NCBI GenBank assembly: GCA_031403315.1
Contig: JANNTD010000528.1
Coordinates: forward strand, 1 to 16,614
Source of the DNA: DASYDU01 sp031403315
GTDB lineage: Bacteria > Planctomycetota > Planctomycetia > Pirellulales > Lacipirellulaceae
Length of the DNA: 16,614 bases
Direction of reading: 5' to 3'
Position numbers and translations under genes: made by a program. The notes under the pieces are model-generated. The model worked only from the letters and a program-made list of their open reading frames with translations, had not been told where the DNA came from and did not search any database. Positions 7,550 to 14,206 of this stretch are shown in pieces (the first letter of the stretch is position 1; the number at the start of each line of letters is the position of its first letter).

Positions 7550-8467
7550 CTATGCCGCCCGTCGTCGTCGCTCGTTCGCCGGCGCGAACTTCGGCCGTTC
7601 GATCGACAAGAGCCGTCGCTCGACCGATTCCTCCTCTTTGACCGCCCGTACTATGTACTCGATGTAGCGCATGATCGAGTGGTCCGTGAAGTGGTCGAAC
7701 TCGCGCAGCTTGAGCCCGCTCACGAAGCCCCGCCAGCGGTCCTTCATCCGCTGCCAGGCGGTGAGCTTGCGAATCTCGCCGTAGGCGTTGAGATACACTT
7801 CCTGCCCCTTGTGCCGGTAGCCGAGCCACCACGGCGGCACGCGCGCCACGATGTCGTTGTTGTTCACCCAGCGGTAGGCTTCGTACTGCACGTAGTCCAC
7901 GTAGCGGCGGTTGCCGACGCGCGGACTGCCAAATGTGTAGAGTGCCCGCGGATTCGATTTGATGAACGAGAGCTGGCAGCGGCTCGCGCAGATCGTCGCC
8001 ATCGCGCCGCCGAGCGAGTGACCGGCAAACCACAGCGGCCGCGTGTTGTTCACGAGCGCCTGTTCCAGCCGCGGCCAGAGATCGTCGACCTCCCGCTTGA
8101 ACCCGCGGTGGACCCGCCCCGCCGTCTCAGCGATCACCGTCGCCAAGTCGAGATCGGCACGGATGTCGTTCCAATCGTTCGGCTCGGTGCCGCGGCAGAC
8201 GATCACCCGATCGTCGTCGTTGCCGAAGATGTAGGCCTGCGCGCCATCGCGGTCGTAATAGCGAATCTCGGGGAAGCCCATCCGAAACGCCAACCGCCCT
8301 GCCTCGGCCCGCGACAGGTAGCAGATCGCCGAAAGCTCGGCGAACAACAAGGACCGCCGCAGCATGCCGAGCGCCCCGATCGGCCCCGCGACCTGCGAAT
8401 GCACCGGCACCACGTCGCTCCAATCGGGAGCGATCGAGGCATCAAGTTTACGAACCGCAAAACCCAT
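7550..8467 (-). CDS. Class 3 lipase-like alpha/beta hydrolase
   Basis: A 305-residue protein of the lipase class 3 family (fungal-type triacylglycerol lipase fold). The nucleophile elbow is GHSLGG with Ser151. The catalytic Asp is in NDIVARVPP (D205) and the catalytic His in DHSIMRYI (H263), so the triad appears complete. The FGSPRVGNRRYVDY segment is typical of the family. VIVCRGTEPNDWNDIRADLD is the region of the oxyanion-hole strand. No signal peptide is seen, so it probably acts in the cytoplasm; the true lipid or ester substrate is unknown. The chosen start is ATG; a TTG 21 nt upstream would add seven residues and neither has a Shine-Dalgarno motif. It lies downstream of the CehA-like gene on the same strand, 102 bp away with a palindrome between, and converges on ppk. 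Confidence 0.9.
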   Translation of the reverse strand: MGFAVRKLDASIAPDWSDVVPVHSQVAGPIGALGMLRRSLLFAELSAICYLSRAEAGRLAFRMGFPEIRYYDRDGAQAYIFGNDDDRVIVCRGTEPNDWNDIRADLDLATVIAETAGRVHRGFKREVDDLWPRLEQALVNNTRPLWFAGHSLGGAMATICASRCQLSFIKSNPRALYTFGSPRVGNRRYVDYVQYEAYRWVNNNDIVARVPPWWLGYRHKGQEVYLNAYGEIRKLTAWQRMKDRWRGFVSGLKLREFDHFTDHSIMRYIEYIVRAVKEEESVERRLLSIERPKFAPANERRRRAA

Positions 8468-8550
8468 GACGAGACGAGCCGGCGACAAGAAAGCAGATGA
8501 GAGTATCCTCTCTTATGTCGGCAATCGAGGCACGAGCGATCCAGTTAGCG

Positions 8551-8566
8551 GGCGAGCTTGCTCGCC
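8551..8566. repeat. 16-bp palindrome, REP-like
   Basis: GGCGAGC-TT-GCTCGCC is a perfect 7-bp inverted repeat with a 2-nt centre, lying 3 nt beyond the stop codon of the minus-strand CehA-like gene. Its position suits a transcript-end or REP-type element. No T tract follows on the minus strand. Confidence 0.5.
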
Positions 8567-8569
8567 GAT

Positions 8570-10009
8570 TCAATCCACGGTGGCCGATGCCAACAAGTCT
8601 TGGAAGAATTCTCGCGCCGAAGCCTGCTCTGCTAGCAATATTTCGCGCAGCGTCTCGTCGACGTCCTGGAGTCCACTGATTCGCGCCTCCGCCGCCGTGA
8701 TCCAATCGAGGAAGAACTGCACACTCGCGCGGCTCACCCGCGGCTGGCTGCCTCGCTCGACGTAGTACGGGCCGCTGGAGGCGAACTGGTAGTTCTTCGC
8801 GTTGTTCGTCACGGCCCGCACCACAAACCAACCGCTATCATGGAATTCGACCGGCGGCAGCTTGCCCCCCGACTCGGCAAATTTATCCAACCGCACCTCG
8901 TACTCGACGCTGCCATCTTTGATGATCTGCAAGTACTCGACAGGCACGCGGGTCGCCAGCACGAGCCCGATCTCGAGCGCCAGCGGCCCATCGTCGACCG
9001 GATGGAACACGTACCCCGGCGACTGACCCTCGACCGTCGGCCGCAACAGCGGCCCGTTGGTGACAAACACCTGCCCGTCCTCGAGCCCTTCCCACCACCG
9101 CGCGGGAGAGAACTCGTCGCCGCAATGCACGTACACTCGGTTCGTGCCGAGTGGGCTATCGTTGGTGCCCGAACCGCTGCCGGCCGCGGGTGGAATTCGC
9201 AGCCCGCAATTGAGCACATGATAATAAATCACTTCCGACCATCGGCCGTTGCCATTGCGGCCGGGGAAAAATGTCTTGTCGCGCGGCCGGCCGTCGTTCT
9301 CGTTGTCGACCACCGCGTCGCGCAACGCGTGATGATGGATCAATTCGATCGCGTCGAGCTCACCGCTGGCGAGCCACACCGGCAGGTCCCACGCATACGG
9401 CATCTGCGCGACCACGTGCCCGCCGAGCTGCTTCGCGCTGCGGAGGACCTCGAGCGAAGTCTTGCTGTCAACGTCGAGCGGCTTCGAGAGACCGAACACC
9501 AAGAGCCCCGCCGCGAGCACGTTTTCACCTCGGTCGTCCCGATTCGGCACGTAGGAGAGCGACTCCGATCGCAGCGCCAGCGGCAAGTCTTCCGCCCGCC
9601 GCGCCGCGTCGAGATCGCCCGCCCACCAGCCTTCCTTCGCAAGGTCGGCGAAACGATGCATCTCGATCCGCTCGATGTCGTCGGCATGCCGCTCGATTTC
9701 GAAATGGCCGTTCCGCGTCCGATACTCGGGCCCCGCCTCCAGGTCGAACGTGTACTGTCCGACGCGCAGCCCCAGCGTGATCTTGCCGTCGATGTAGAAA
9801 TGGTCCGCGTATTGATTGAGACCGACGACCCGCATTCGCACGGGCCTCCCGCGGCTGTTTTTGAGATGCATCCGCGCTGCCACCTGCTCGCCTGTCTCCG
9901 CGTCGACCACTTCGACGACGAGCTCTCCATCGCTGCGCGGCGTGGCCAGCGCCGGCCGGATAAACAAGACGACGCAAATCAATAACAAGCTAGTTTTCGA
10001 AGACTTCAT
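8570..10009 (-). CDS. Exported CehA/McbA-like protein with an altered metal motif
   Basis: A 479-residue protein with a signal peptide (MKSSKTSLLLICVVLFIRPA, probable cleavage after LA-T at residues 21-23). An N-terminal beta-sandwich-like segment (28-120) is followed by a region resembling the CehA/McbA metallohydrolases abundant in planctomycetes. Recognisable parts are EGWWAGDL (126-133), AWDLPVWLASGELDAIEL (206-223), GNGRWSEVIYYHVLNCGLRI (253-272), PPAAGSGSG and QVFVTNGPLLRP. In family members as I recall them, the first motif reads GDLHxHR and supplies two metal-binding histidines; here residues 131-137 read GDLDAAR, so both are absent. HHH at 225-227 is kept. The protein may be a non-catalytic family member. 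The start is chosen at the ATG that opens the signal peptide; a longer in-frame form would run into the intergenic hairpin. Confidence 0.72.
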   Translation of the reverse strand: MKSSKTSLLLICVVLFIRPALATPRSDGELVVEVVDAETGEQVAARMHLKNSRGRPVRMRVVGLNQYADHFYIDGKITLGLRVGQYTFDLEAGPEYRTRNGHFEIERHADDIERIEMHRFADLAKEGWWAGDLDAARRAEDLPLALRSESLSYVPNRDDRGENVLAAGLLVFGLSKPLDVDSKTSLEVLRSAKQLGGHVVAQMPYAWDLPVWLASGELDAIELIHHHALRDAVVDNENDGRPRDKTFFPGRNGNGRWSEVIYYHVLNCGLRIPPAAGSGSGTNDSPLGTNRVYVHCGDEFSPARWWEGLEDGQVFVTNGPLLRPTVEGQSPGYVFHPVDDGPLALEIGLVLATRVPVEYLQIIKDGSVEYEVRLDKFAESGGKLPPVEFHDSGWFVVRAVTNNAKNYQFASSGPYYVERGSQPRVSRASVQFFLDWITAAEARISGLQDVDETLREILLAEQASAREFFQDLLASATVD

Positions 10010-10024
10010 CGAGCTGCGTGGGGA

Positions 10025-10100
10025 GTAGGGTGGGTCGAGTTCCACGAGACCCACCAGTTTTTAAAAATTGGTGGGTCTCGCACGACTCGACCCACCCTAC
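10025..10100. repeat. 76-bp composite palindrome (MITE/REP-like)
   Basis: A 16-bp perfect outer stem (10025-10040 with 10085-10100, GTAGGGTGGGTCGAGT on the left) is followed by a 4-bp mismatched section. A 12-bp perfect inner stem (CGAGACCCACCA, 10045-10056, with 10069-10080) encloses a TTTTTAAAAA centre that is itself self-complementary. The whole element folds on itself. It sits in the divergent spacer between the CehA-like gene (-) and the DnaJ-type gene (+), 15 bp from the CehA-like start codon. It shows no coding potential and no transposase. I recall similar GTAGGGTGGG repeats dispersed in planctomycete genomes, but cannot check this here. Confidence 0.85.
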
Positions 10101-10116
10101 GGCCTGCTACGGCCTA
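10097..10116 (+). repeat. Short 10-bp tandem repeat at the edge of the palindrome
   Basis: CTACGGCCT is repeated with a 10-bp period (10097-10106 and 10107-10116, one mismatch at the last base). It starts within the right end of the composite palindrome, so it may be a duplicated end of that element. Confidence 0.6.
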
Positions 10117-10177
10117 CGATTAACTTTAGCATTCGCTCTGCCGCGCGAGTGGAGTACAAAGACCGCCACATCTCGGG

Positions 10178-10183
10178 TAGAAT
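10178..10183 (+). promoter_or_regulatory. Candidate -10 element for the DnaJ-type gene
   Basis: TAGAAT matches TATAAT at five of six positions and lies 44 nt before the ATG at 10228. No good -35 hexamer is seen 16-18 nt upstream, and neither a CIRCE element nor a sigma-32-type promoter was recognised, so heat-shock control is not supported by the sequence. Confidence 0.3.
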
Positions 10184-10227
10184 GGGTCGTTTCCCCAGCT
10201 TTCATCGATTCCCACGTCCCGCCCGTC

Positions 10228-11196
10228 ATGGCCAAAAACCCCTACGAAACCCTCGGCGTCAAGCGCGACGCCTCGGCCGACGACATCCAGAAGGCCTATC
10301 GCAAGCTGGCGCGGAAGTACCATCCGGACATGAACCCCGACGACGTCTCGGCCAAGACCAAGTTTCAAGAGGTCCAAAGCGCCTTCGAAATCCTCAGCGA
10401 CGTCGAGAAACGCCAGCACTACGACCAATATGGTGACGCCGATCCACGCTTCGGCGGAGCGGGCGGTACTGGTGGAGCCGGCGGCCCGCGCTGGACTTAC
10501 TCGACCGGTCCGCAAACCTATCCGTACGATCTCAACGACATTCTTGGTGGCGGAGGCGCGGGCGACGAGGGAGCCGGCGGGTTTGCCGACCTGTTCAAGC
10601 AATTCCGCCGCAGCGGCGCGGGCGGCGGGCGGCGCGCGGCGCCGGCCTCGCGCGGCACCGATCTCAAGCATGAAATGACTGTCCCGTTCGCGACCGCAAT
10701 CCGTGGCGGCGAAGCGGCCGTCTCGGTCCAACGAGCCGACGGCAACCTCGAAACGATCACCATCAAGATTCCCGCCGGCATCGACGACGGCAAACGCATC
10801 CGCGTCCGCGGCCAGGGCGAGCCGGGCGAGGGCGGAGCGCCGGCCGGCGACATCCTGGTCACGATCCGCACCAGCCCCCATCCGTTCTTCCGCCGCACCG
10901 GCAATCGGCTCGACGTCCGTGTGCCCGTGACGCTGGCCGAAGCCGCCCAGGGCGCGAAGATCGACGTTCCCACGCCCTGGGGCACGATCGCGCTCTCGAT
11001 CCCGCCGGGCACCTCCAGCGGCAAGCGGCTCCGCGTGAAGGGGCACGGCGTGCGGCCCAAGAACGGCGAGCACGGCGACCTGTTCGCGGAAATACATATC
11101 GCCCTGCCCGCCGAACTTACGGAAGAGGAGCGGAATCAACTAGCCGAAATCTCGACCCGCCATCTTCAACACCCGCGCGCGGAACTACGATGGTAA
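10228..11196 (+). CDS. DnaJ-family co-chaperone of the CbpA type
   Basis: A 322-residue class II J-domain protein that should stimulate the ATPase of DnaK and deliver substrates to it. The J domain covers residues 4-70 with the essential HPD triad at 32-34 (RKYHPDMNP). A glycine-rich linker runs from about 75 to 140. Two C-terminal substrate-binding beta domains follow: GTDLKHEMTVPFATAIRGGE (143-162) and KIPAGIDDGKRIRVRGQGEP (180-199) belong to the first, and LDVRVPVTLAEAAQGAKIDV (228-247) with GTSSGKRLRVKGHG (261-274) to the second. The CxxCxGxG zinc fingers of true DnaJ are absent, and the length is near that of E. coli CbpA (306). The start is the ATG giving MAKNPYETLGV; an upstream extension of the frame is intergenic. 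The stop overlaps the next gene's ATG by 7 bases, implying translational coupling. Confidence 0.93.
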   Translation: MAKNPYETLGVKRDASADDIQKAYRKLARKYHPDMNPDDVSAKTKFQEVQSAFEILSDVEKRQHYDQYGDADPRFGGAGGTGGAGGPRWTYSTGPQTYPYDLNDILGGGGAGDEGAGGFADLFKQFRRSGAGGGRRAAPASRGTDLKHEMTVPFATAIRGGEAAVSVQRADGNLETITIKIPAGIDDGKRIRVRGQGEPGEGGAPAGDILVTIRTSPHPFFRRTGNRLDVRVPVTLAEAAQGAKIDVPTPWGTIALSIPPGTSSGKRLRVKGHGVRPKNGEHGDLFAEIHIALPAELTEEERNQLAEISTRHLQHPRAELRW

Positions 11197-11531
11197 TCGG
11201 CGAAGCACTGCTGCGATTGACGGCCCGCCTCGTGGCGGTGCAGGATTCGGCAAAGTTGCCCCTCGAGCAGCTCGATCCACCGCGCCGCGCGGCGGTCGTG
11301 ATGGCCATCTTGGCGCTGGTGCTCACCGGTATGGCGCTCGTGGCCTGCGTGATGATCGGTGGTCGCTGGGTCCGCCGCCTCGCGCGACACGAACATGGCC
11401 GCACGAAGCAAACGACCAACGTCGAAAATCAGCGGCTCCGCACGGCCCTCGAGCCGATCCTGCCCGCAGGGCAGGCCGGGGAAACCGTCGTCACCAAGCG
11501 TAACAGCAACGAGACCGTGGGTGACAGCTAA
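11190..11531 (+). CDS. Small single-TM membrane protein, unknown function
   Basis: A 113-residue protein with an N-terminal amphipathic segment, a single hydrophobic span at about residues 34-58 (AAVVMAILALVLTGMALVAC), then an arginine-rich stretch (RWVRRLARHEHGR). The positive charges after the span suggest the C-terminal part is cytoplasmic. No family is recognised. It is accepted as a gene because its ATG overlaps the DnaJ-type stop (ATGGTAA), it fills the interval up to rnpA in a tightly packed operon, and it has a clean TM pattern. It may act with the neighbouring chaperone or with YidD at the membrane, but that is only inference from position. Confidence 0.68.
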   Translation: MVIGEALLRLTARLVAVQDSAKLPLEQLDPPRRAAVVMAILALVLTGMALVACVMIGGRWVRRLARHEHGRTKQTTNVENQRLRTALEPILPAGQAGETVVTKRNSNETVGDS

Positions 11532-11556
11532 ACCGCAAGCGGCGCGCAGCAATGAA

Positions 11557-11919
11557 ATGGCAAATCTTCGTTTTCCCAAGCGGCTCAGGCTCCTCAGGCC
11601 GCCCGAGTTCGAGCGCGTGATGCAGGCCCGCACGTCGGCGACCGACGGCCTGGTGCGGATGTACGGCGCGGCGAACGATTTGGGCCACCCGCGGCTCGGG
11701 CTGACGGTCTCCCGCCGCGTGGGCCATGCGGCGACGCGAAACGTCTGGAAGCGTGCGTTCCGCGAAGCGTTCCGCCTCGCCCAACACGACCTCCCCGCGT
11801 GCGACCTTGTTTGCATTCCCCACCGCGACGCGGCCGCCGACGTCGCCCGGCTTGTCGAATCGTTCAAGAAGCTCGCCCACCGCATCGACGCAGAGCTGCG
11901 CCGCCGGAGCGTCCGATGA
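11557..11919 (+). CDS. rnpA: Ribonuclease P protein component
   Basis: RnpA binds the catalytic RNase P RNA and helps it mature tRNA 5' ends in the cytoplasm. The 120-residue length is normal. The N-terminal FPKRLRLLRPPEFERVM (residues 6-22) and LGLTVSRRVGHAATRN (47-62) followed by VWKRAFREAFR (63-73) give the conserved RNA-binding RNR-type helix; the usual RNRIKR reads RNVWKR here. The chosen start is the ATG giving MANLRF, 25 nt after the small TM gene. An in-frame GTG at 11521 would add 12 residues and overlap that gene; neither start has a clear Shine-Dalgarno motif. The stop overlaps the yidD start as ATGA, so translation is coupled. rpmH, the usual upstream neighbour, is absent. Confidence 0.93.
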   Translation: MANLRFPKRLRLLRPPEFERVMQARTSATDGLVRMYGAANDLGHPRLGLTVSRRVGHAATRNVWKRAFREAFRLAQHDLPACDLVCIPHRDAAADVARLVESFKKLAHRIDAELRRRSVR

Positions 11920-12155
11920 ACCGGCTCGCGCGCGAGATCTGGTGCTTGCCCAGGCACGCACTCGTGGGCCTGGTGCGAATCTATCAATGGACGTTGAGCC
12001 CGCTGATTGGCCAACGATGCCGTTTCCAACCCACCTGCAGCGCGTATTTCATCCTCGCGGTGCAAAAATACGGGGCCATTCGGGGGGCACTCCGTGGACT
12101 AGCACGCATCGCCCGCTGCCACCCTTTTCATTCGGGCGGCTTCGATCCACCGTAG
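11916..12155 (+). CDS. yidD: Membrane protein insertion efficiency factor YidD
   Basis: YidD is a small membrane-associated protein thought to assist YidC/Sec-dependent insertion of inner-membrane proteins. The 79 residues match the family length. The signature is complete: YQWTLSPLIGQRCRFQPTCS (23-42), with cysteines C35 and C41, a third cysteine C68 in RCHPFHSGGFDPP at the C-terminus, and the GAIRGALRGLARIARC helix between. An N-terminal amphipathic helix is present. The start overlaps the rnpA stop by four bases. yidC does not follow; instead a palindromic repeat begins on the last base of the TAG stop and the next gene is the FlgI-like lipoprotein. Confidence 0.93.
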   Translation: MNRLAREIWCLPRHALVGLVRIYQWTLSPLIGQRCRFQPTCSAYFILAVQKYGAIRGALRGLARIARCHPFHSGGFDPP

Positions 12156-12235
12156 GGAAAATGACGAATGTCGAATGACGAACCAATTTGGCCTCAATTC
12201 TTCGCCATTCGCCATTTGTCATTCGTCATTCTCCC
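12155..12235. repeat. Inverted repeat built from degenerate heptamers (GAATGNC)
   Basis: Arms 12155-12182 and 12208-12235 are 28 nt each with four mismatches and a 25-nt spacer. The left arm contains three 7-bp units at 12159-12179 (GAATGAC type). The right side contains four at 12204-12231 (GTCATTC/GCCATTC type). The left arm starts on the last base of the yidD stop codon, so the element may end the transcript. It has no coding potential. Confidence 0.85.
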
Positions 12236-12275
12236 AAGGTGCTAGCATCAGGCTGGTCATAGTTTCTTCTCCACC

Positions 12276-12304
12276 TTGACCCTATTTCATGCAATCAGTA
12301 CCCT
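12276..12304 (+). promoter_or_regulatory. Weak candidate promoter for the FlgI-like gene
   Basis: TTGACC (12276-12281) matches the -35 consensus at five of six positions. The 17-bp-spaced hexamer TACCCT (12299-12304) is a poor -10. If real, the transcript would carry a 5' leader of about 125 nt containing the palindrome and hairpin listed next. Confidence 0.2.
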
Positions 12305-12331
12305 TCGCCGGCCCGGATAGCAGTCCGCCCT

Positions 12332-12349
12332 CTCGAACGGCCGTTCGAG
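12332..12349. promoter_or_regulatory. Perfect 18-bp palindrome
   Basis: CTCGAACGG followed by CCGTTCGAG is a perfect 9+9 dyad with no spacer, about 90 bp upstream of the FlgI-like start. This symmetry suits a dimeric repressor operator, but no regulator gene is nearby and the sequence matches no operator I know. Confidence 0.4.
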
Positions 12350-12365
12350 CGGCGTCTGATTTGCT

Positions 12366-12398
12366 GCGGGCCGCGGCTGCGCACGATGCGCGGCCCGC
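12366..12398 (+). promoter_or_regulatory. Strong GC hairpin in the FlgI-like leader
   Basis: GCGGGCCGCG (12366-12375) pairs perfectly with CGCGGCCCGC (12389-12398) around a 13-nt loop, ending 38 nt before the start codon and 25 nt before the ribosome binding site. No T tract follows, so it is not a terminator for the upstream operon. It could stabilise or regulate the leader. Confidence 0.4.
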
Positions 12399-12423
12399 GA
12401 TGAAACCATCCATCCAATCGCGC

Positions 12424-12428
12424 AGGAG
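12424..12428 (+). promoter_or_regulatory. Ribosome binding site of the FlgI-like gene
   Basis: AGGAG with an 8-nt spacing to the ATG at 12437, an ideal distance, which supports this start. Confidence 0.7.
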
Positions 12429-12436
12429 CGCTGGGC

Positions 12437-14200
12437 ATGAAGCGTCGCGCCCCAGACGAACATCGACTCCATGTTCGCCACCAAGTGGCTTGTTGCCTCG
12501 CGATTGCGCTGGCCGCGTGTCTCGGCTGCATGAATCCGATCCTGCGCCAGCAAAGCCCTGAGGCGCGTCTCGATTTGCCGCCGACGCCCGACGTCGCGCT
12601 CGTTTCCGACTACACGCATCCTTACGGCATGGACTACACGAAGGTGGAAGCGGTTTCGCTCGTGACGGGACTCGCGGGCACCGGTTCCGATCCACCCCCT
12701 TCGCCGCAGCGTGCCGTGCTGTTGGACGACATGAACCGCCGCGGCGTGACCAATCCCAACGACATCCTCGCGTCGCCCAACGCGTCGCTCGTGTTAGTGC
12801 GGGCCTATTTGCGGCCGGGCATCCAGGTCGGCGACCACTTCGACGTCGAGGTCCGCGTACCAAGCCGCAGCGAAACCACCAGCCTCCGCAGCGGCTGGCT
12901 GCTCCCGGCGCGGCTCACCGAAATGGCCGTCCTCGGCGAGCAAATCCGCCAGGGCAGCGTGCTCGGCATTGCTGAAGGCGCCGTGCTGGTCGATCCGTCG
13001 GCCGATCCGAAGAAAGATCCGGCGCTCGTCACGCGCGGCCGTGTGCTGGGCGGCGGCGTGGCGCGGAAGTCGCGTTCGCTCGGCCTGATCGTGAGTCATC
13101 AACACCAGTCGATCCGGCTGAGCCAACAAATGGCCGCCGCGATCAACAAGCGATTCTACATCCACGTCGACGGCCGCAAGCAAGGCGTGGCCGTGCCCAA
13201 GACGGAAGAATTCATCGAGCTGGCGCTCCACGCCCGCTACAAGGACAACGTCGGACGATTCATGCGCGTGGCCCGCAACGTTTCGGTCAACGAATCGGCC
13301 AAAGTGCTGCAAGACCGGCTGCAACTGCTCGAGCATCAGCTCGCCGATCCGCTCACGGCCGCCAACGCCGCCATCCGGCTGGAGGCCATCGGCAGCGATC
13401 AAGCCATCGAGATACTCACCACAGCGCTCGACACCAACGATCCCGAGGTGCGCTTCTATGCGGCCGAGGCGCTGGCGTACCTCGATCAGACGGCGGCCGT
13501 AGAAACGCTCGCCGCCGTGGCCCGCGACGAGCCCGCCTTCCGCGTCAACGCGCTGGCCGCTTTGAGCGCGATGGATGATGTGATGGCCTACGACGCCTTG
13601 CGCGACCTGTTGTCGGTGCCGAGTGCCGAAACGCGCTACGGTGCCTTCCGCGCGCTGTGGGCCATGAACGAAAACGACCCCTTGGTCCGCGGCGAAAAGC
13701 TGGGCGACCAATTCACCTATCACGCTCTGGACGTCGGCGGTCCCGCGATGGTCCACGTCACCAACAGCTATCGGCCCGAGGTCGTGCTGTTTGGCAAGGA
13801 CCAACATTTCAACCTGCCGCTCGTGCTCGACGCCGGTCAGAACATCCTCGTGAACGGCCAGAGCGGCGGCACGATCATTGTCAGCCGCTTCACGCGCGGC
13901 CACCAGGAACCCGAGCAACGCACCGTTTCGACAAGCCTCAACGACGTGGTCCACGCAATCGTCGAGCTCGGCGGCACCTACCCCGACGTAGTCCAGGCCC
14001 TCCAGCAAGCCAAACACGATGGCGCGCTCTCGGGCCGGTTCCTGGTCGATGCGCTTCCCGAGGCCGGCCGACAGTACGACCGCGAAGCTGCAAAATACGA
14101 ATCGGAAGACGAATTCGACGCGCCGCCCCAGACCGATCGACAGGACTCGCCGCTCGACGTCGCCACGCCGCTTCCGAATCTGTTCACGCAGCAGCGCTGA
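12437..14200 (+). CDS. FlgI-like domain / HEAT-repeat lipoprotein
   Basis: A 587-residue protein with a hydrophobic N-terminal span (about 17-31) and a canonical lipobox LAAC at residues 25-28, so probably a lipoprotein anchored at C28; CLGC three residues on is a weaker alternative. Residues 68-260 resemble the flagellar P-ring protein FlgI: VEAVSLVTGLAGTGSD, ASLVLVRAYLRPGIQVGDHF, DVEVRVPSRSETTSLRSGWL and a later EGAVLVD strand. Residues about 305-412 are three to four HEAT-like helical repeats (DPEVRFYAAEALAYLD, EPAFRVNALAALSAMD, SAETRYGAFRALWAM). A C-terminal beta-rich region (420-510) and an acidic disordered tail follow. No other flagellar gene is in the window. True FlgI has about 365 residues and no HEAT repeats, so a P-ring role is doubtful; an envelope scaffold is possible. 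The AGGAG site supports the start. Confidence 0.7.
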   Translation: MKRRAPDEHRLHVRHQVACCLAIALAACLGCMNPILRQQSPEARLDLPPTPDVALVSDYTHPYGMDYTKVEAVSLVTGLAGTGSDPPPSPQRAVLLDDMNRRGVTNPNDILASPNASLVLVRAYLRPGIQVGDHFDVEVRVPSRSETTSLRSGWLLPARLTEMAVLGEQIRQGSVLGIAEGAVLVDPSADPKKDPALVTRGRVLGGGVARKSRSLGLIVSHQHQSIRLSQQMAAAINKRFYIHVDGRKQGVAVPKTEEFIELALHARYKDNVGRFMRVARNVSVNESAKVLQDRLQLLEHQLADPLTAANAAIRLEAIGSDQAIEILTTALDTNDPEVRFYAAEALAYLDQTAAVETLAAVARDEPAFRVNALAALSAMDDVMAYDALRDLLSVPSAETRYGAFRALWAMNENDPLVRGEKLGDQFTYHALDVGGPAMVHVTNSYRPEVVLFGKDQHFNLPLVLDAGQNILVNGQSGGTIIVSRFTRGHQEPEQRTVSTSLNDVVHAIVELGGTYPDVVQALQQAKHDGALSGRFLVDALPEAGRQYDREAAKYESEDEFDAPPQTDRQDSPLDVATPLPNLFTQQR

Positions 14201-14206
14201 AAAGAC

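Noticed and set aside
7031..8500. A 489-residue plus-strand frame over the end of ppk1 and the lipase gene
   Set aside because: It is out of frame with ppk1 and antisense to the lipase, whose catalytic triad and family motifs are intact on the other strand.
8840..9985. A 381-residue plus-strand frame opposite the CehA-like gene
   Set aside because: Its composition is that of a reverse-complement shadow, whereas the minus strand encodes a signal peptide and family motifs.
10018..10227. N-terminal extension of the DnaJ-type frame by 70 codons
   Set aside because: The extension runs through the intergenic hairpin and has no J-protein similarity; the J domain starts right after the ATG at 10228.
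10010..12435. CRISPR array or mobile element around the repeats
   Set aside because: The repeats are single palindromes of different sequence with no regular spacers, no cas genes, no transposase and no recognisable target-site duplications.
12289..12561. A 90-residue open frame upstream of and overlapping the FlgI-like gene
   Set aside because: It is out of frame with the supported gene, has no start signal, is rich in Arg/Pro/Ser/Ala as expected from GC-rich leader DNA, and covers the palindrome and hairpin.
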